Positions 56,501-64,000 of a stretch of DNA of 64,000 nt are shown here, piece by piece (positions within the stretch are counted from its first letter, which is position 1; each line of letters opens with the position of its first letter). The notes beneath the pieces are model-generated. The model worked only from the letters and a program-made list of their open reading frames with translations, ran no database searches and was not told the origin of the DNA. The translations under genes and the position numbers were made by a program. Source of the DNA: Acinetobacter sp. ANC 4470 (GTDB taxonomy: Bacteria; Pseudomonadota; Gammaproteobacteria; Pseudomonadales; Moraxellaceae); the NCBI RefSeq assembly GCF_002135335.1, contig NZ_NEGC01000002.1:1-64000 (forward strand), in the 5' to 3' direction.

Positions 56501-57817
56501 TTAAGCAGATTTAGAGTTAATCACCTTTAAATCTACTTTAGGCGCAGTTTCAGTCTCTGTTTTTGGCTGACGCTCTGGTTTTAGTTCTGGTTTTTCTCCA
56601 GCATTAATCACTGCATCATTCACCACTACAGTACCTACGTCGGTACGGCTTGGTAAGTCATACATCGTTTCAAGTAAAGAGTTTTCTAGAATTGAACGCA
56701 GACCACGTGCACCAGTATTGTGTTCTAATGCTTTTTTCGCAACAGCACGTAATGCAGAGTCTTCAAATATTAGGTCAACATTTTCCATACTGAATAAATA
56801 TTGGTATTGGCGTGTTAAGGCATTTTTAGGTTCAGTTAGAATCTGCATGAGTGCTTCTTCATCTAACTCTTCCAATGTTGCAATCACAGGTAAACGACCA
56901 ATGAATTCTGGAATCAAACCAAACTTCACCAAGTCATTTGCTTCCACTTGACGGAATAAATCAGACAATTTTTTAGCTTCGTCTTTTTTCTTCACATCAG
57001 CAGTGAAACCAATACCGCCTTTTTCCTGACGTTGTTGCACAATTTTCTCAAGACCTGAGAATGCACCACCACAAATAAACAGGATATTTGAAGTATCAAT
57101 TTGAATGAACTCTTGCTGCGGATGCTTACGCCCCCCTTGAGGAGGAATTGAAGCCACCGTACCTTCGATCATTTTCAATAACGCTTGCTGAACACCTTCA
57201 CCCGATACATCACGAGTAATTGATGGGTTTTCAGACTTGCGGGTAATCTTGTCGATTTCATCGATATAGATAATCCCTTTTTGCGCTTTCTCTACATCAT
57301 AATCTGCTTTTTGTAGAAGCTTTTGTACAATGTTTTCAACGTCTTCACCGACATAACCCGCTTCGGTTAAAGTAGTTGCATCGGCCATCGCAAAAGGAAC
57401 ATCTAAAAGACGCGCTAAAGTTTGTGCCAATAAAGTCTTACCTGAACCTGTTGGACCTACAAGTAAAATATTACTTTTCGCAAGTTCTACAGCATCATTA
57501 GGTTTATGACCTGAATTGGTGACTTTTAAACGCTTGTAATGGTTATACACCGCAACTGACAATGTTTTCTTCGCAACATCTTGCCCAATCACATATTGAT
57601 CGAGTGCAGCACGAATTTCATGTGGCTTAGGCAAAGGCTTAGTTGCCCAATCACTAGATTCAACTTGTTGACTGGTTTGGACTAAATCTAAGCATACGTC
57701 CACACACTCATTACAGATGTACGCGTCCTCGCCTGCAATCAGTTTCCCGACTTCAGACTGCGTTTTACCGCAAAATGAACAATGTTTTTGTCCTTGAGGA
57801 TGTTCGGACATATTCAC
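56501..57817 (-). CDS. clpX: ATP-dependent protease ATPase subunit ClpX
   Basis: AAA+ unfoldase that feeds tagged or specific substrates to ClpP. 438 residues (E. coli 424). N-terminal zinc-binding dimerisation domain with four cysteines (C13, C16, C35, C38), Walker A GPTGSGKT near 130, Walker [11 protein letters not shown], and the sensor/ISREC-like pore region. The C-terminal extra tail after residue 405 is polar and rich in Glu and Lys. Last gene of the tig-clpP-clpX cluster, 21 bp after clpP. No lon follows, unlike in E. coli. Confidence 0.98.
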   Translation of the reverse strand: MNMSEHPQGQKHCSFCGKTQSEVGKLIAGEDAYICNECVDVCLDLVQTSQQVESSDWATKPLPKPHEIRAALDQYVIGQDVAKKTLSVAVYNHYKRLKVTNSGHKPNDAVELAKSNILLVGPTGSGKTLLAQTLARLLDVPFAMADATTLTEAGYVGEDVENIVQKLLQKADYDVEKAQKGIIYIDEIDKITRKSENPSITRDVSGEGVQQALLKMIEGTVASIPPQGGRKHPQQEFIQIDTSNILFICGGAFSGLEKIVQQRQEKGGIGFTADVKKKDEAKKLSDLFRQVEANDLVKFGLIPEFIGRLPVIATLEELDEEALMQILTEPKNALTRQYQYLFSMENVDLIFEDSALRAVAKKALEHNTGARGLRSILENSLLETMYDLPSRTDVGTVVVNDAVINAGEKPELKPERQPKTETETAPKVDLKVINSKSA

Positions 57818-57838
57818 TCCAATATTAAAATCTGAAAA

Positions 57839-58444
57839 TTATGGACGTTTGCTTAACACTTCATCCACGAGACCGTATTCTTTCGCAGCCTGAGCTGTCA
57901 TAAAGTTATCACGATCGGTATCTTGTGCTAAACGTTCATAGTCTTGACCACTATGTTCAGCCATTAAACGATTTAAACGTTCTTTAATGAATAGAATTTC
58001 ACGTGCATGAATTTCAATATCTGATGCTTGACCACGGAAACCACCGAGTGGTTGGTGAATCATCACACGTGCATTTTCTAAGCAATAACGTTTGCCTTTT
58101 GCCCCTGCATTGAGCAGAAAAGCACCCATTGATGCTGCTTGTCCCATACAGTAAGTCACAACATCAGGTTTAATAAACTGCATGGTGTCATAAATCGCCA
58201 TACCAGCAGTTACAGATCCACCTGGTGAATTAATATAAAGGTGTATATCTTTATCTGGGTTCTCTGCTTCTAAAAACAACATCTGAGCAACAATTAAATT
58301 TGCCATGTTGTCTTCAACTTCACCAGTCAAAAAGATGACGCGTTCACGTAAAAGACGTGAAAAAATATCAAAAGAACGCTCACCACGAGAGGATTGTTCT
58401 ACCACCATTGGTACTAAAGCGTTATCAATTGTTGGAACATACAT
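57839..58444 (-). CDS. clpP: ATP-dependent Clp protease proteolytic subunit
   Basis: Serine peptidase core forming the tetradecameric degradation chamber with ClpX or ClpA. 201 residues (E. coli 207). The catalytic residues are Ser105 in [10 protein letters not shown], His130 in VMIHQPLGG and an Asp near DRDNFMTA. The N-terminal [22 protein letters not shown] is intact. Middle gene of tig-clpP-clpX. Confidence 0.98.
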   Translation of the reverse strand: MYVPTIDNALVPMVVEQSSRGERSFDIFSRLLRERVIFLTGEVEDNMANLIVAQMLFLEAENPDKDIHLYINSPGGSVTAGMAIYDTMQFIKPDVVTYCMGQAASMGAFLLNAGAKGKRYCLENARVMIHQPLGGFRGQASDIEIHAREILFIKERLNRLMAEHSGQDYERLAQDTDRDNFMTAQAAKEYGLVDEVLSKRP

Positions 58445-58593
58445 ACGTTATTTATTCCTAAATTTTTGTTACACAACTCATAATCACAATATGAGGGATA
58501 ATTGCTGAAATTGCAAAATATTCCCAATTAAATAACAGATATTTTTTATATAAACATTGTGAATTCGGGACATATTTATATAAAAGCATACAT

Positions 58594-58621
58594 AAAAAAA
58601 GGCGCATGATGCGCCTTTTTT
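58594..58621 (-). terminator. tig terminator
   Basis: AAAAAAAGGCGCAT and ATGCGCCTTTTTT form a 12-13 bp stem around a single G, with T runs. Confidence 0.9.
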
Positions 58622-58634
58622 AGGTCAACTTAGC

Positions 58635-59969
58635 TTAGCCTTGTTGGCGAGCTTGTTGTTCTTTCAACAATTCTTCGTAGCTTACATCTGCATCAGTCAC
58701 TTTAGCAGCAGCTAAAATGTGATCAACGATTTGATCTTCTAATACAACAGCTTCGATTTGAGCGCGTTGTTGTTTGTCATTTTTGAAGTATTCAATCACT
58801 TCTGTAGGATCTTCATAAGAAGAAGCCATGTCATTGATATAAGCTTCAACACGTGCTGGGTCAACTTCAATTTTAGCATCAGCTAAAACTTTGCTTACCA
58901 ACACGCCAAGTTTAACAGCTTTCTCAGCTTGTTCTTTGAACAAGTCATCTGGAAGCATGCTGCTGTCAAATGCTTGCGCACCTTGAGCACCAAACTGTTG
59001 CGTGAACTGTTGGATCATCTGTTGACGTTGACGGTCAATTTCTTGAGCCAACATAGAAGCAGGAACTTCAACTTCGTTTGCAGCGACAAGTGCATCAAAA
59101 GTTGCAGCTTTAACTTGGTTACGAAGACCATTCAGTACTTCACGTTCCATATTTTTGCGAACGTCAGCTTTTAATTTTTCAACGCCTTCTTCTTCAGTTA
59201 AACCAAAGATTTTTAGGAATTCAGCATCAATTTCTGGAAGTTTTTGTTTTTCAACAAGTTTAACAGTAATTTTAAACTGTGCAGCTTTACCTGCAAGGTT
59301 TTCAGCTTGGTAGTCTTCAGGGAAAGTAACGTCAATCACTTTCTCTTCGCCTTTCTTCATACCAACGATACCGTCTTCGAAGCCAGGAATCATACGACCT
59401 GAACCTAAAACAAGTTTAAAGTCTTCAGCAGTACCGCCTTCAAACTTTTCACCGTCAACAGTACCTTCGAAATCAAAAGTTACTTGCATGTCTTTTTTAG
59501 CCATGCCTTTTGTTTCAGCCCAAGATGCACGTTGTTTTTGAAGATTCTCAATCATTTGGTCAACGTCTTTGTCGTTAACTTCAGATTTTTTACGTTCAAC
59601 TTCTAATGTATCAAAAGCTTTCACTTCAACTTCTGGATAAACTTCTACAGTTGCTTGATAAACAAGAGCATCGTCTTTGTTTTCAACTTTATCAATGTTT
59701 GGCATACCAACAGCATTGATTTTTTCTTGCTGAATTGCTTCAAATACTGTGTCACGAATAACATCGTTCACAACTTCTTGATAAAGACCTGCGCCATATT
59801 CACGACGTACAACATTTAAAGGCACTTTACCTGGACGGAAGCCGTTGATCTTCGCAGTTTTAGCAGTGCGCTTTAAACGAGCTTCAAATTGCTCGTTCAC
59901 ACGGCTCGTCGGTACAGATACATTTAAACGACGGGCAACGCCCGAAACCGCTTCAGAAGTTACTTGCAT
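58635..59969 (-). CDS. tig: Trigger factor, ribosome-associated chaperone and prolyl isomerase
   Basis: Binds nascent chains at the ribosome exit tunnel. 444 residues from the ATG at 59969, preceded by a GAGGA ribosome-binding site; the open frame continues 75 nt upstream without support. The order is the ribosome-binding N-domain with the [17 protein letters not shown] signature (about 45-60), an FKBP-type prolyl isomerase domain (about 160-245), and the C-terminal chaperone arms. A terminator separates it from clpP, so it can be transcribed alone while also leading the tig-clpP-clpX cluster. Confidence 0.98.
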   Translation of the reverse strand: MQVTSEAVSGVARRLNVSVPTSRVNEQFEARLKRTAKTAKINGFRPGKVPLNVVRREYGAGLYQEVVNDVIRDTVFEAIQQEKINAVGMPNIDKVENKDDALVYQATVEVYPEVEVKAFDTLEVERKKSEVNDKDVDQMIENLQKQRASWAETKGMAKKDMQVTFDFEGTVDGEKFEGGTAEDFKLVLGSGRMIPGFEDGIVGMKKGEEKVIDVTFPEDYQAENLAGKAAQFKITVKLVEKQKLPEIDAEFLKIFGLTEEEGVEKLKADVRKNMEREVLNGLRNQVKAATFDALVAANEVEVPASMLAQEIDRQRQQMIQQFTQQFGAQGAQAFDSSMLPDDLFKEQAEKAVKLGVLVSKVLADAKIEVDPARVEAYINDMASSYEDPTEVIEYFKNDKQQRAQIEAVVLEDQIVDHILAAAKVTDADVSYEELLKEQQARQQG

Positions 59970-60155
59970 GGCTTCCTCGATATAGAAATAGTAATTGCAA
60001 TTTTTAAAGTGCCACATTATATGACAACATTGAAAGATATACAAAGCAGGATAATTTAACCACTATTTTTGCGTTTTTCCCCCATAAAGTCTACGTTTTA
60101 TGTAAACAAAACTCCTATCTTTCTTCATTAGTGGCACTTTTGTATATTTTTTATT

Positions 60156-60174
60156 GAAAATGATAAACTTTATC
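60156..60174 (+). promoter_or_regulatory. Fur box upstream of the first siderophore receptor
   Basis: GAAAATGATAAACTTTATC matches 16 of 19 positions of the Fur consensus and overlaps a perfect 19-bp palindrome (60159-60177). It lies about 75 bp before the receptor ATG. Confidence 0.8.
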
Positions 60175-60249
60175 ATTACTATTAAGCTGTTTGTTTTTAT
60201 TTTATTTGTTTTCAATTATTTATCTCGTCCATTTTTGGAATTCTATTTT

Positions 60250-62445
60250 ATGAGTAAGTTCAACCTTCGCCCGCTTAGCATCGCTATTCTAGGAATTACC
60301 TCCGCTTCCGTTTTTGCAAATACTAAAACAGAGTCCTCTTCTAAACATCAGCTTTCGACCATTGTGGTGTCCGCGGCAGGTTATGAACAGAAAATTAAAG
60401 ATGCACCAGCTTCTATCACTGTGATTACTGCAGAAGATTTAAAAAGTAAACGAATTAATTCCATAGCGGATGCATTAGTAGATGTAGAAGGTGTCGACAT
60501 TAGCCCTACTGCTGGAAAAACAGGTGGTTTAAATATTCGTATTCGGGGTATGGATTCAGAATACACATTAGTTTTAGTAGATGGACGCAGACAGAATAGT
60601 ACTGGCGATATTTCGCCAAATGGATTCGGAGAGTCCAATAATAGCTTTATTCCACCAATATCAGCCATTGAACGTATCGAAGTTATTCGTGGTCCTGCAT
60701 CTACGCTCTATGGTTCAGATGCAATGGGTGGCGTAGTCAATATTATTACTAAAAAAGTTTCACCTGTATGGACTGGCGCTGTCACCTTAGAAGGCACAGT
60801 GCTTCCGAATAGTTCTGATTTCGGTAATCAACGTGCTGTAGATGCTTTTGTATCTGGACCTCTTGTTAAAGATTTACTCGGTATTCAACTTCGCGCACGA
60901 AAAGCTGAACGCGATCAATCAAATGTTGGATATTTGGATGAAAGTGATCAAGATGTAGAATTAAATATGGGGCAAAATCCAACTAAATCTGACTTAGAAA
61001 CCATTGGTGTTCGCTTAACCCTCACACCTACAGATGATCATGATTTATCTGTTGAATATGAACAAACAGAGCAATGGTACGATAACAGCAAAGGACAATT
61101 AGGCACATTAGGTGCGAATGGTGGATATGATAAAGCACAAGAATATAATCGAGATAAAGTTATTTTAGCGCATACATGGCGCAACAAGGTTGGAACACTT
61201 GAGTCGAGTATCAGCAACACTCAGACCGAAACGATCGGACGCTTAATTCCTTCTCGTGCACAAGGTGGATCAACTGTTGTCACACCTCGTCTTTTAGAAA
61301 GTGAAGATACTATTTTTGATACTAAATTTACAACTGAGCATTTCAATCAACATAAAATCACACTAGGTGGACAATGGTGGGATGCCAGTATCAAAGATGG
61401 ACTGCGTGTTAACAAAGAAGTCTCTTTTGAACAGCTTGGTTTATTTGCTGAAGATACTTGGGCATTGACAGATCAACTGGCTTTAACACTGGGTTTACGT
61501 TATGACAACCATGATACTTTTGGTGATTTTTGGACACCGCGAGCTTATTTAGTATGGAATACCAATGACAATTGGACATTTAAAGGCGGTTATAGCGAAG
61601 GCTATAAAGCACCTCGCTTAGAACGTCTTACCAACGGAATTTATAATGTCGGTGGTCAAGGCCGAAGCCCTCTTTTTGGTAATCCTGATTTAAAACCAGA
61701 GACCAGCAAAAATTTAGAATTTGGGACTTATTTTAGTAATAATAAAAACTTTGATGCCAATATCACAGCATTCTTTAGTCAGATTGAAGACAAAATTGTC
61801 ACTGGTAATACAGAATTTAGATGTGATGCTAATGTGAACAAGCAAAAATGTGAAGAATACATGGCGAGTGTAGGTACACCTTGGGAAATGCAGCCTGGTG
61901 ATACAGATCAAAATGGTGCTAACCGAGGCTGGAGCGTCAGTCGTTCAATCAATGCCGAAGAAGCAGAAATTTATGGTATAGAAACTGGTTTCAATTGGGA
62001 ATTCGCTCCTGCTTGGAAATTCGGTATGAATTACACTTGGACCGAAACTGAAATCAAAGATAAAGCTCTAGGGAATCCATCACTAAATGATACTCCTGAA
62101 CACATATTGAATGCCTCACTAAAATGGCAAGCAGATGACAATATTCAACTATGGGCACGCGGTGAATATCGAAGTGAAAGAACACGTTATTTAAAATCAT
62201 ATGAAAATATGACAACTACAGAAAAGAGCGTTTACAATACTCTAGGTGACTTTAAATCCTATGGTTTGCTTCATATTGGCTCTAATTTCATGGTAAACGA
62301 CAACTTGGATGTTGGAGTTGCGCTATACAATGTTTTCGATAAGAATTTTGTTGACTTTGAAAAAGTTGGTTCTAGCTATTACAACAACTATAGTAATACT
62401 CAAGAAGGTCGTCGTGTTCAGTTAAGCACCACCTTTAAATTCTAA
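60250..62445 (+). CDS. TonB-dependent siderophore receptor, FepA/CirA-like
   Basis: Outer-membrane receptor for ferric siderophores powered by TonB. 731 residues from the ATG at 60250; the frame runs 96 nt further upstream, but only this start yields a proper signal peptide (ILGITSASVFA before NTKT). The N-terminal plug has the TonB-box-like HQLSTIVVSAAG and the plug signature IERIEVIRGPASTLYGSDAMGGVVNIITKK. The 22-strand barrel ends in the usual terminal phenylalanine (QLSTTFKF). It may be a PirA-type receptor of Acinetobacter; I could not verify this. A Fur box lies upstream and a terminator downstream. Confidence 0.88.
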   Translation: MSKFNLRPLSIAILGITSASVFANTKTESSSKHQLSTIVVSAAGYEQKIKDAPASITVITAEDLKSKRINSIADALVDVEGVDISPTAGKTGGLNIRIRGMDSEYTLVLVDGRRQNSTGDISPNGFGESNNSFIPPISAIERIEVIRGPASTLYGSDAMGGVVNIITKKVSPVWTGAVTLEGTVLPNSSDFGNQRAVDAFVSGPLVKDLLGIQLRARKAERDQSNVGYLDESDQDVELNMGQNPTKSDLETIGVRLTLTPTDDHDLSVEYEQTEQWYDNSKGQLGTLGANGGYDKAQEYNRDKVILAHTWRNKVGTLESSISNTQTETIGRLIPSRAQGGSTVVTPRLLESEDTIFDTKFTTEHFNQHKITLGGQWWDASIKDGLRVNKEVSFEQLGLFAEDTWALTDQLALTLGLRYDNHDTFGDFWTPRAYLVWNTNDNWTFKGGYSEGYKAPRLERLTNGIYNVGGQGRSPLFGNPDLKPETSKNLEFGTYFSNNKNFDANITAFFSQIEDKIVTGNTEFRCDANVNKQKCEEYMASVGTPWEMQPGDTDQNGANRGWSVSRSINAEEAEIYGIETGFNWEFAPAWKFGMNYTWTETEIKDKALGNPSLNDTPEHILNASLKWQADDNIQLWARGEYRSERTRYLKSYENMTTTEKSVYNTLGDFKSYGLLHIGSNFMVNDNLDVGVALYNVFDKNFVDFEKVGSSYYNNYSNTQEGRRVQLSTTFKF

Positions 62446-62463
62446 AATTCAAAATCCCCATAA

Positions 62464-62487
62464 AAAACCCTGCTTATGCAGGGTTTT
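62464..62487 (+). terminator. Terminator of the first receptor gene
   Basis: AAAACCCTGC (62464-62473) pairs with GCAGGGTTTT (62478-62487). Confidence 0.85.
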
Positions 62488-62607
62488 CCTATATAACAAT
62501 ACAATCAATCACTTAATTACAATATGTTACATTATTGCATCTAATATCCCATTTTATTCTATATTGAGAATCGTCAATTCCAATTCAACTTAATAGTGAT
62601 AAAAAAT

Positions 62608-62626
62608 AAGAATCATTATTATTCTC
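62608..62626 (+). promoter_or_regulatory. Fur-like box upstream of the second receptor
   Basis: The reverse complement GAGAATAATAATGATTCTT matches 14 of 19 Fur consensus positions. It lies about 35 bp before the ATG at 62660, where Fur would block transcription. Confidence 0.6.
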
Positions 62627-62659
62627 ATACTTTTTCACAGTATACATTTTGAGTTAGAA

Positions 62660-64000
62660 ATGGCCTTCATTAAAACACGCAAAAAAATCGTATCTTCTGC
62701 GATTGTGTCATCACTTTCAATAATAGCTGGTAACGCAATTGCACAAGATCAAGTTGCTCAACTTGATACTATTCACACTCAAGCAAAAACAGAACAAAGT
62801 TTAAAAATAGATAAATCTGCAAATTCTAAATTTGTAGCTCCCCTTCTTGATACCCCTAAATCAGTTTCTGTTATTTCTAAACAGTTGATTGAAGATACTC
62901 AAGTGACGACTTTAAGCGATGCTTTACGTACAGTGCCAGGTATTACCCTTGGCGCAGGTGAAGGTGGCAACCCAAATGGTGACCGTCCATTTATTCGTGG
63001 TTATAACTCAGAAAGTTCTATGTATGTGGATGGTGTACGTAGTGCAACTTCACAAAACCGTGAGATGTTTGCCATAGAACAAGTTGAAGTCACTAAAGGC
63101 TCTGCTTCTGTTTTAGGTGGTGCTGGTGGTTCTGGTGGTAGCATCAACATGATTACTAAAGTCGCTAAAAAAGGTGACTTTTTAGAAGGTTCTGTTGGCG
63201 CTGGTACAGACAATTACCAACGTATTACCTTAGATGGTAATAAAGATTTTGGTAATGGTATTGCTGCACGTGTTGCTGTGATGGGTCACCATAATGAAAA
63301 AGCAGGTCAAGCAGACGGTGCAGAATATAAACGTGCTGGTATTGCGCCAAGTATTACTTTTGGTTTAGATAGCGATACACGTGCGACTTTAAGCTACTAC
63401 TACTTAAAGTCTGATGACACGCCAGATTCGGGTATTCCCTATAACAATCCATTTGCCGCAAGCAATGCAAATGCTGGTCTTAATGGCAATGGTAAACCGA
63501 TTGATGTTAAGCAAGGTCTATATTATGGCTGGAAAGACCGTGACTTCCAAAAACAGGAAAATCAAAGTGGTACGATCAAGCTTGAACATGACTTAACAGA
63601 TAATTTGACAATTACAAATACTGCTGTTTATAACAACTCTAAAAATGATTACCTTTGGACGAATCCTGATGATTCCAAGGGTAACTTTTATACCAAACCT
63701 TCAGGTGAATTAACTGGTAATGTCTGGCGCCGTGTAAACTCACGTGTTGCAGATACGGATACCTTTACCGACCAGCTTGCATTAACGGGTAAGTTCAATA
63801 CTGGTACACTAAAACATCGTTTTAACTTGGGTGCTGAATATAGCGACCAAGAAACAGACCGTACGCAATACATTATTAATGGTCTAAATGCAACAGGTAG
63901 CGCACATCAAACCTGTTCTGCTGCGTCGATTGCATTAGGTTGGTGTACTTCGGTACAAAACCCAAGTAATGCGCCTTGGACAGGTTCAATCAGTACTGAT
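62660..64000 (+). CDS. TonB-dependent siderophore receptor (Fiu-like), 5' part, cut by window end
   Basis: An uninterrupted 447-codon reading frame from the ATG at 62660 to the window edge, with no stop. Signal peptide ending AIA before QDQV. The plug domain includes TPKSVSVISKQLIEDTQVTTLSDALRTVPGITLGAGEGGNPNGDRPFIRGY, then MYVDGVRSATSQNREMFAIEQVEVTKGSASVLGGAGGSGGSINMITK. This is the pattern of catecholate-type receptors such as Fiu, and PiuA of Acinetobacter. It is the first half of the barrel. The 3' end must lie beyond the window. A Fur-like box precedes it. Confidence 0.88.
   Translation, partial: MAFIKTRKKIVSSAIVSSLSIIAGNAIAQDQVAQLDTIHTQAKTEQSLKIDKSANSKFVAPLLDTPKSVSVISKQLIEDTQVTTLSDALRTVPGITLGAGEGGNPNGDRPFIRGYNSESSMYVDGVRSATSQNREMFAIEQVEVTKGSASVLGGAGGSGGSINMITKVAKKGDFLEGSVGAGTDNYQRITLDGNKDFGNGIAARVAVMGHHNEKAGQADGAEYKRAGIAPSITFGLDSDTRATLSYYYLKSDDTPDSGIPYNNPFAASNANAGLNGNGKPIDVKQGLYYGWKDRDFQKQENQSGTIKLEHDLTDNLTITNTAVYNNSKNDYLWTNPDDSKGNFYTKPSGELTGNVWRRVNSRVADTDTFTDQLALTGKFNTGTLKHRFNLGAEYSDQETDRTQYIINGLNATGSAHQTCSAASIALGWCTSVQNPSNAPWTGSISTD

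Overview
This 64 kb window is ordinary chromosomal DNA from an AT-rich gammaproteobacterium, almost certainly Acinetobacter and probably not the best-studied A. baumannii lineage. The evidence is a GigA/GigB-type stress phosphatase and STAS pair beside mlaA, an isolated gspE, the pheS-pheT-ihfA and tig-clpP-clpX orders, ackA-pta, and many Acinetobacter-type hypothetical proteins. I see no rRNA, tRNA, insertion sequence, prophage, integron or CRISPR array.

Layout. 0.2-4.9 kb: mlaA, the phosphatase/anti-anti-sigma pair, a nitrilase-family amidase, ohr and a small secreted protein behind a Fur-like box. 4.9-11.1 kb: type II secretion ATPase GspE (minus), a DUF432-like protein with an MscS channel, and a very large DUF2339 membrane protein. 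11.2-14.0 kb: polA. 14.1-19.3 kb (minus): ppx, accA, tilS, proC, yggT. 19.5-22.2 kb (plus): trxA, rho and an alanine-rich lipoprotein. 22.4-26.2 kb (minus): pheS-pheT-ihfA. 26.3-31.6 kb: a tail-anchored unknown, tcdA and orn (minus), rsgA, and rhodanese-grxC-secB. 31.7-41.0 kb (minus): fabI, a BI-1 family protein, two tandem DUF3298-like lipoproteins with tatD, prfC, and a Prc-type protease. 41.2-43.3 kb: nagZ and an LCM-like methyltransferase. 43.3-44.6 kb (minus): a hydrolase that appears fused to a PilZ-like domain. 44.9-50.4 kb (plus): proA, a small membrane protein, ackA-pta. 50.5-53.3 kb (minus): an MFS transporter with its TetR regulator, and a methyltransferase. 53.3-53.7 kb: a 21-copy 8-bp tandem repeat and a tiny transcription unit. 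54.0-60.0 kb: class I fumarase, then (minus) a DUF2846-like lipoprotein and clpX-clpP-tig. 60.2-64.0 kb: two TonB-dependent siderophore receptors, the second cut by the window edge.

Most genes are housekeeping: DNA repair synthesis, transcription termination, tRNA charging and modification, protein folding and proteolysis, fatty acid synthesis, acetate metabolism. The iron theme (two receptors and a secreted protein, each behind a Fur-like box) is the main accessory function.

The most notable unannotated structure is at 53.5-53.7 kb. It is a complete miniature transcription unit on the minus strand: a near-consensus PhoB box, a -10 element exactly 10 bp after it, a 28-codon membrane-protein ORF, and a terminator that contains the stop codon. 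Next to it, just upstream of a methyltransferase gene, lie 21 perfect copies of an 8-bp repeat. Other points of interest are the hydrolase-PilZ architecture, an MlaA without a lipobox, a family of GA-rich palindromic intergenic repeats (one copy inside pheS-pheT), and a possible Fur-controlled small RNA between convergent genes.
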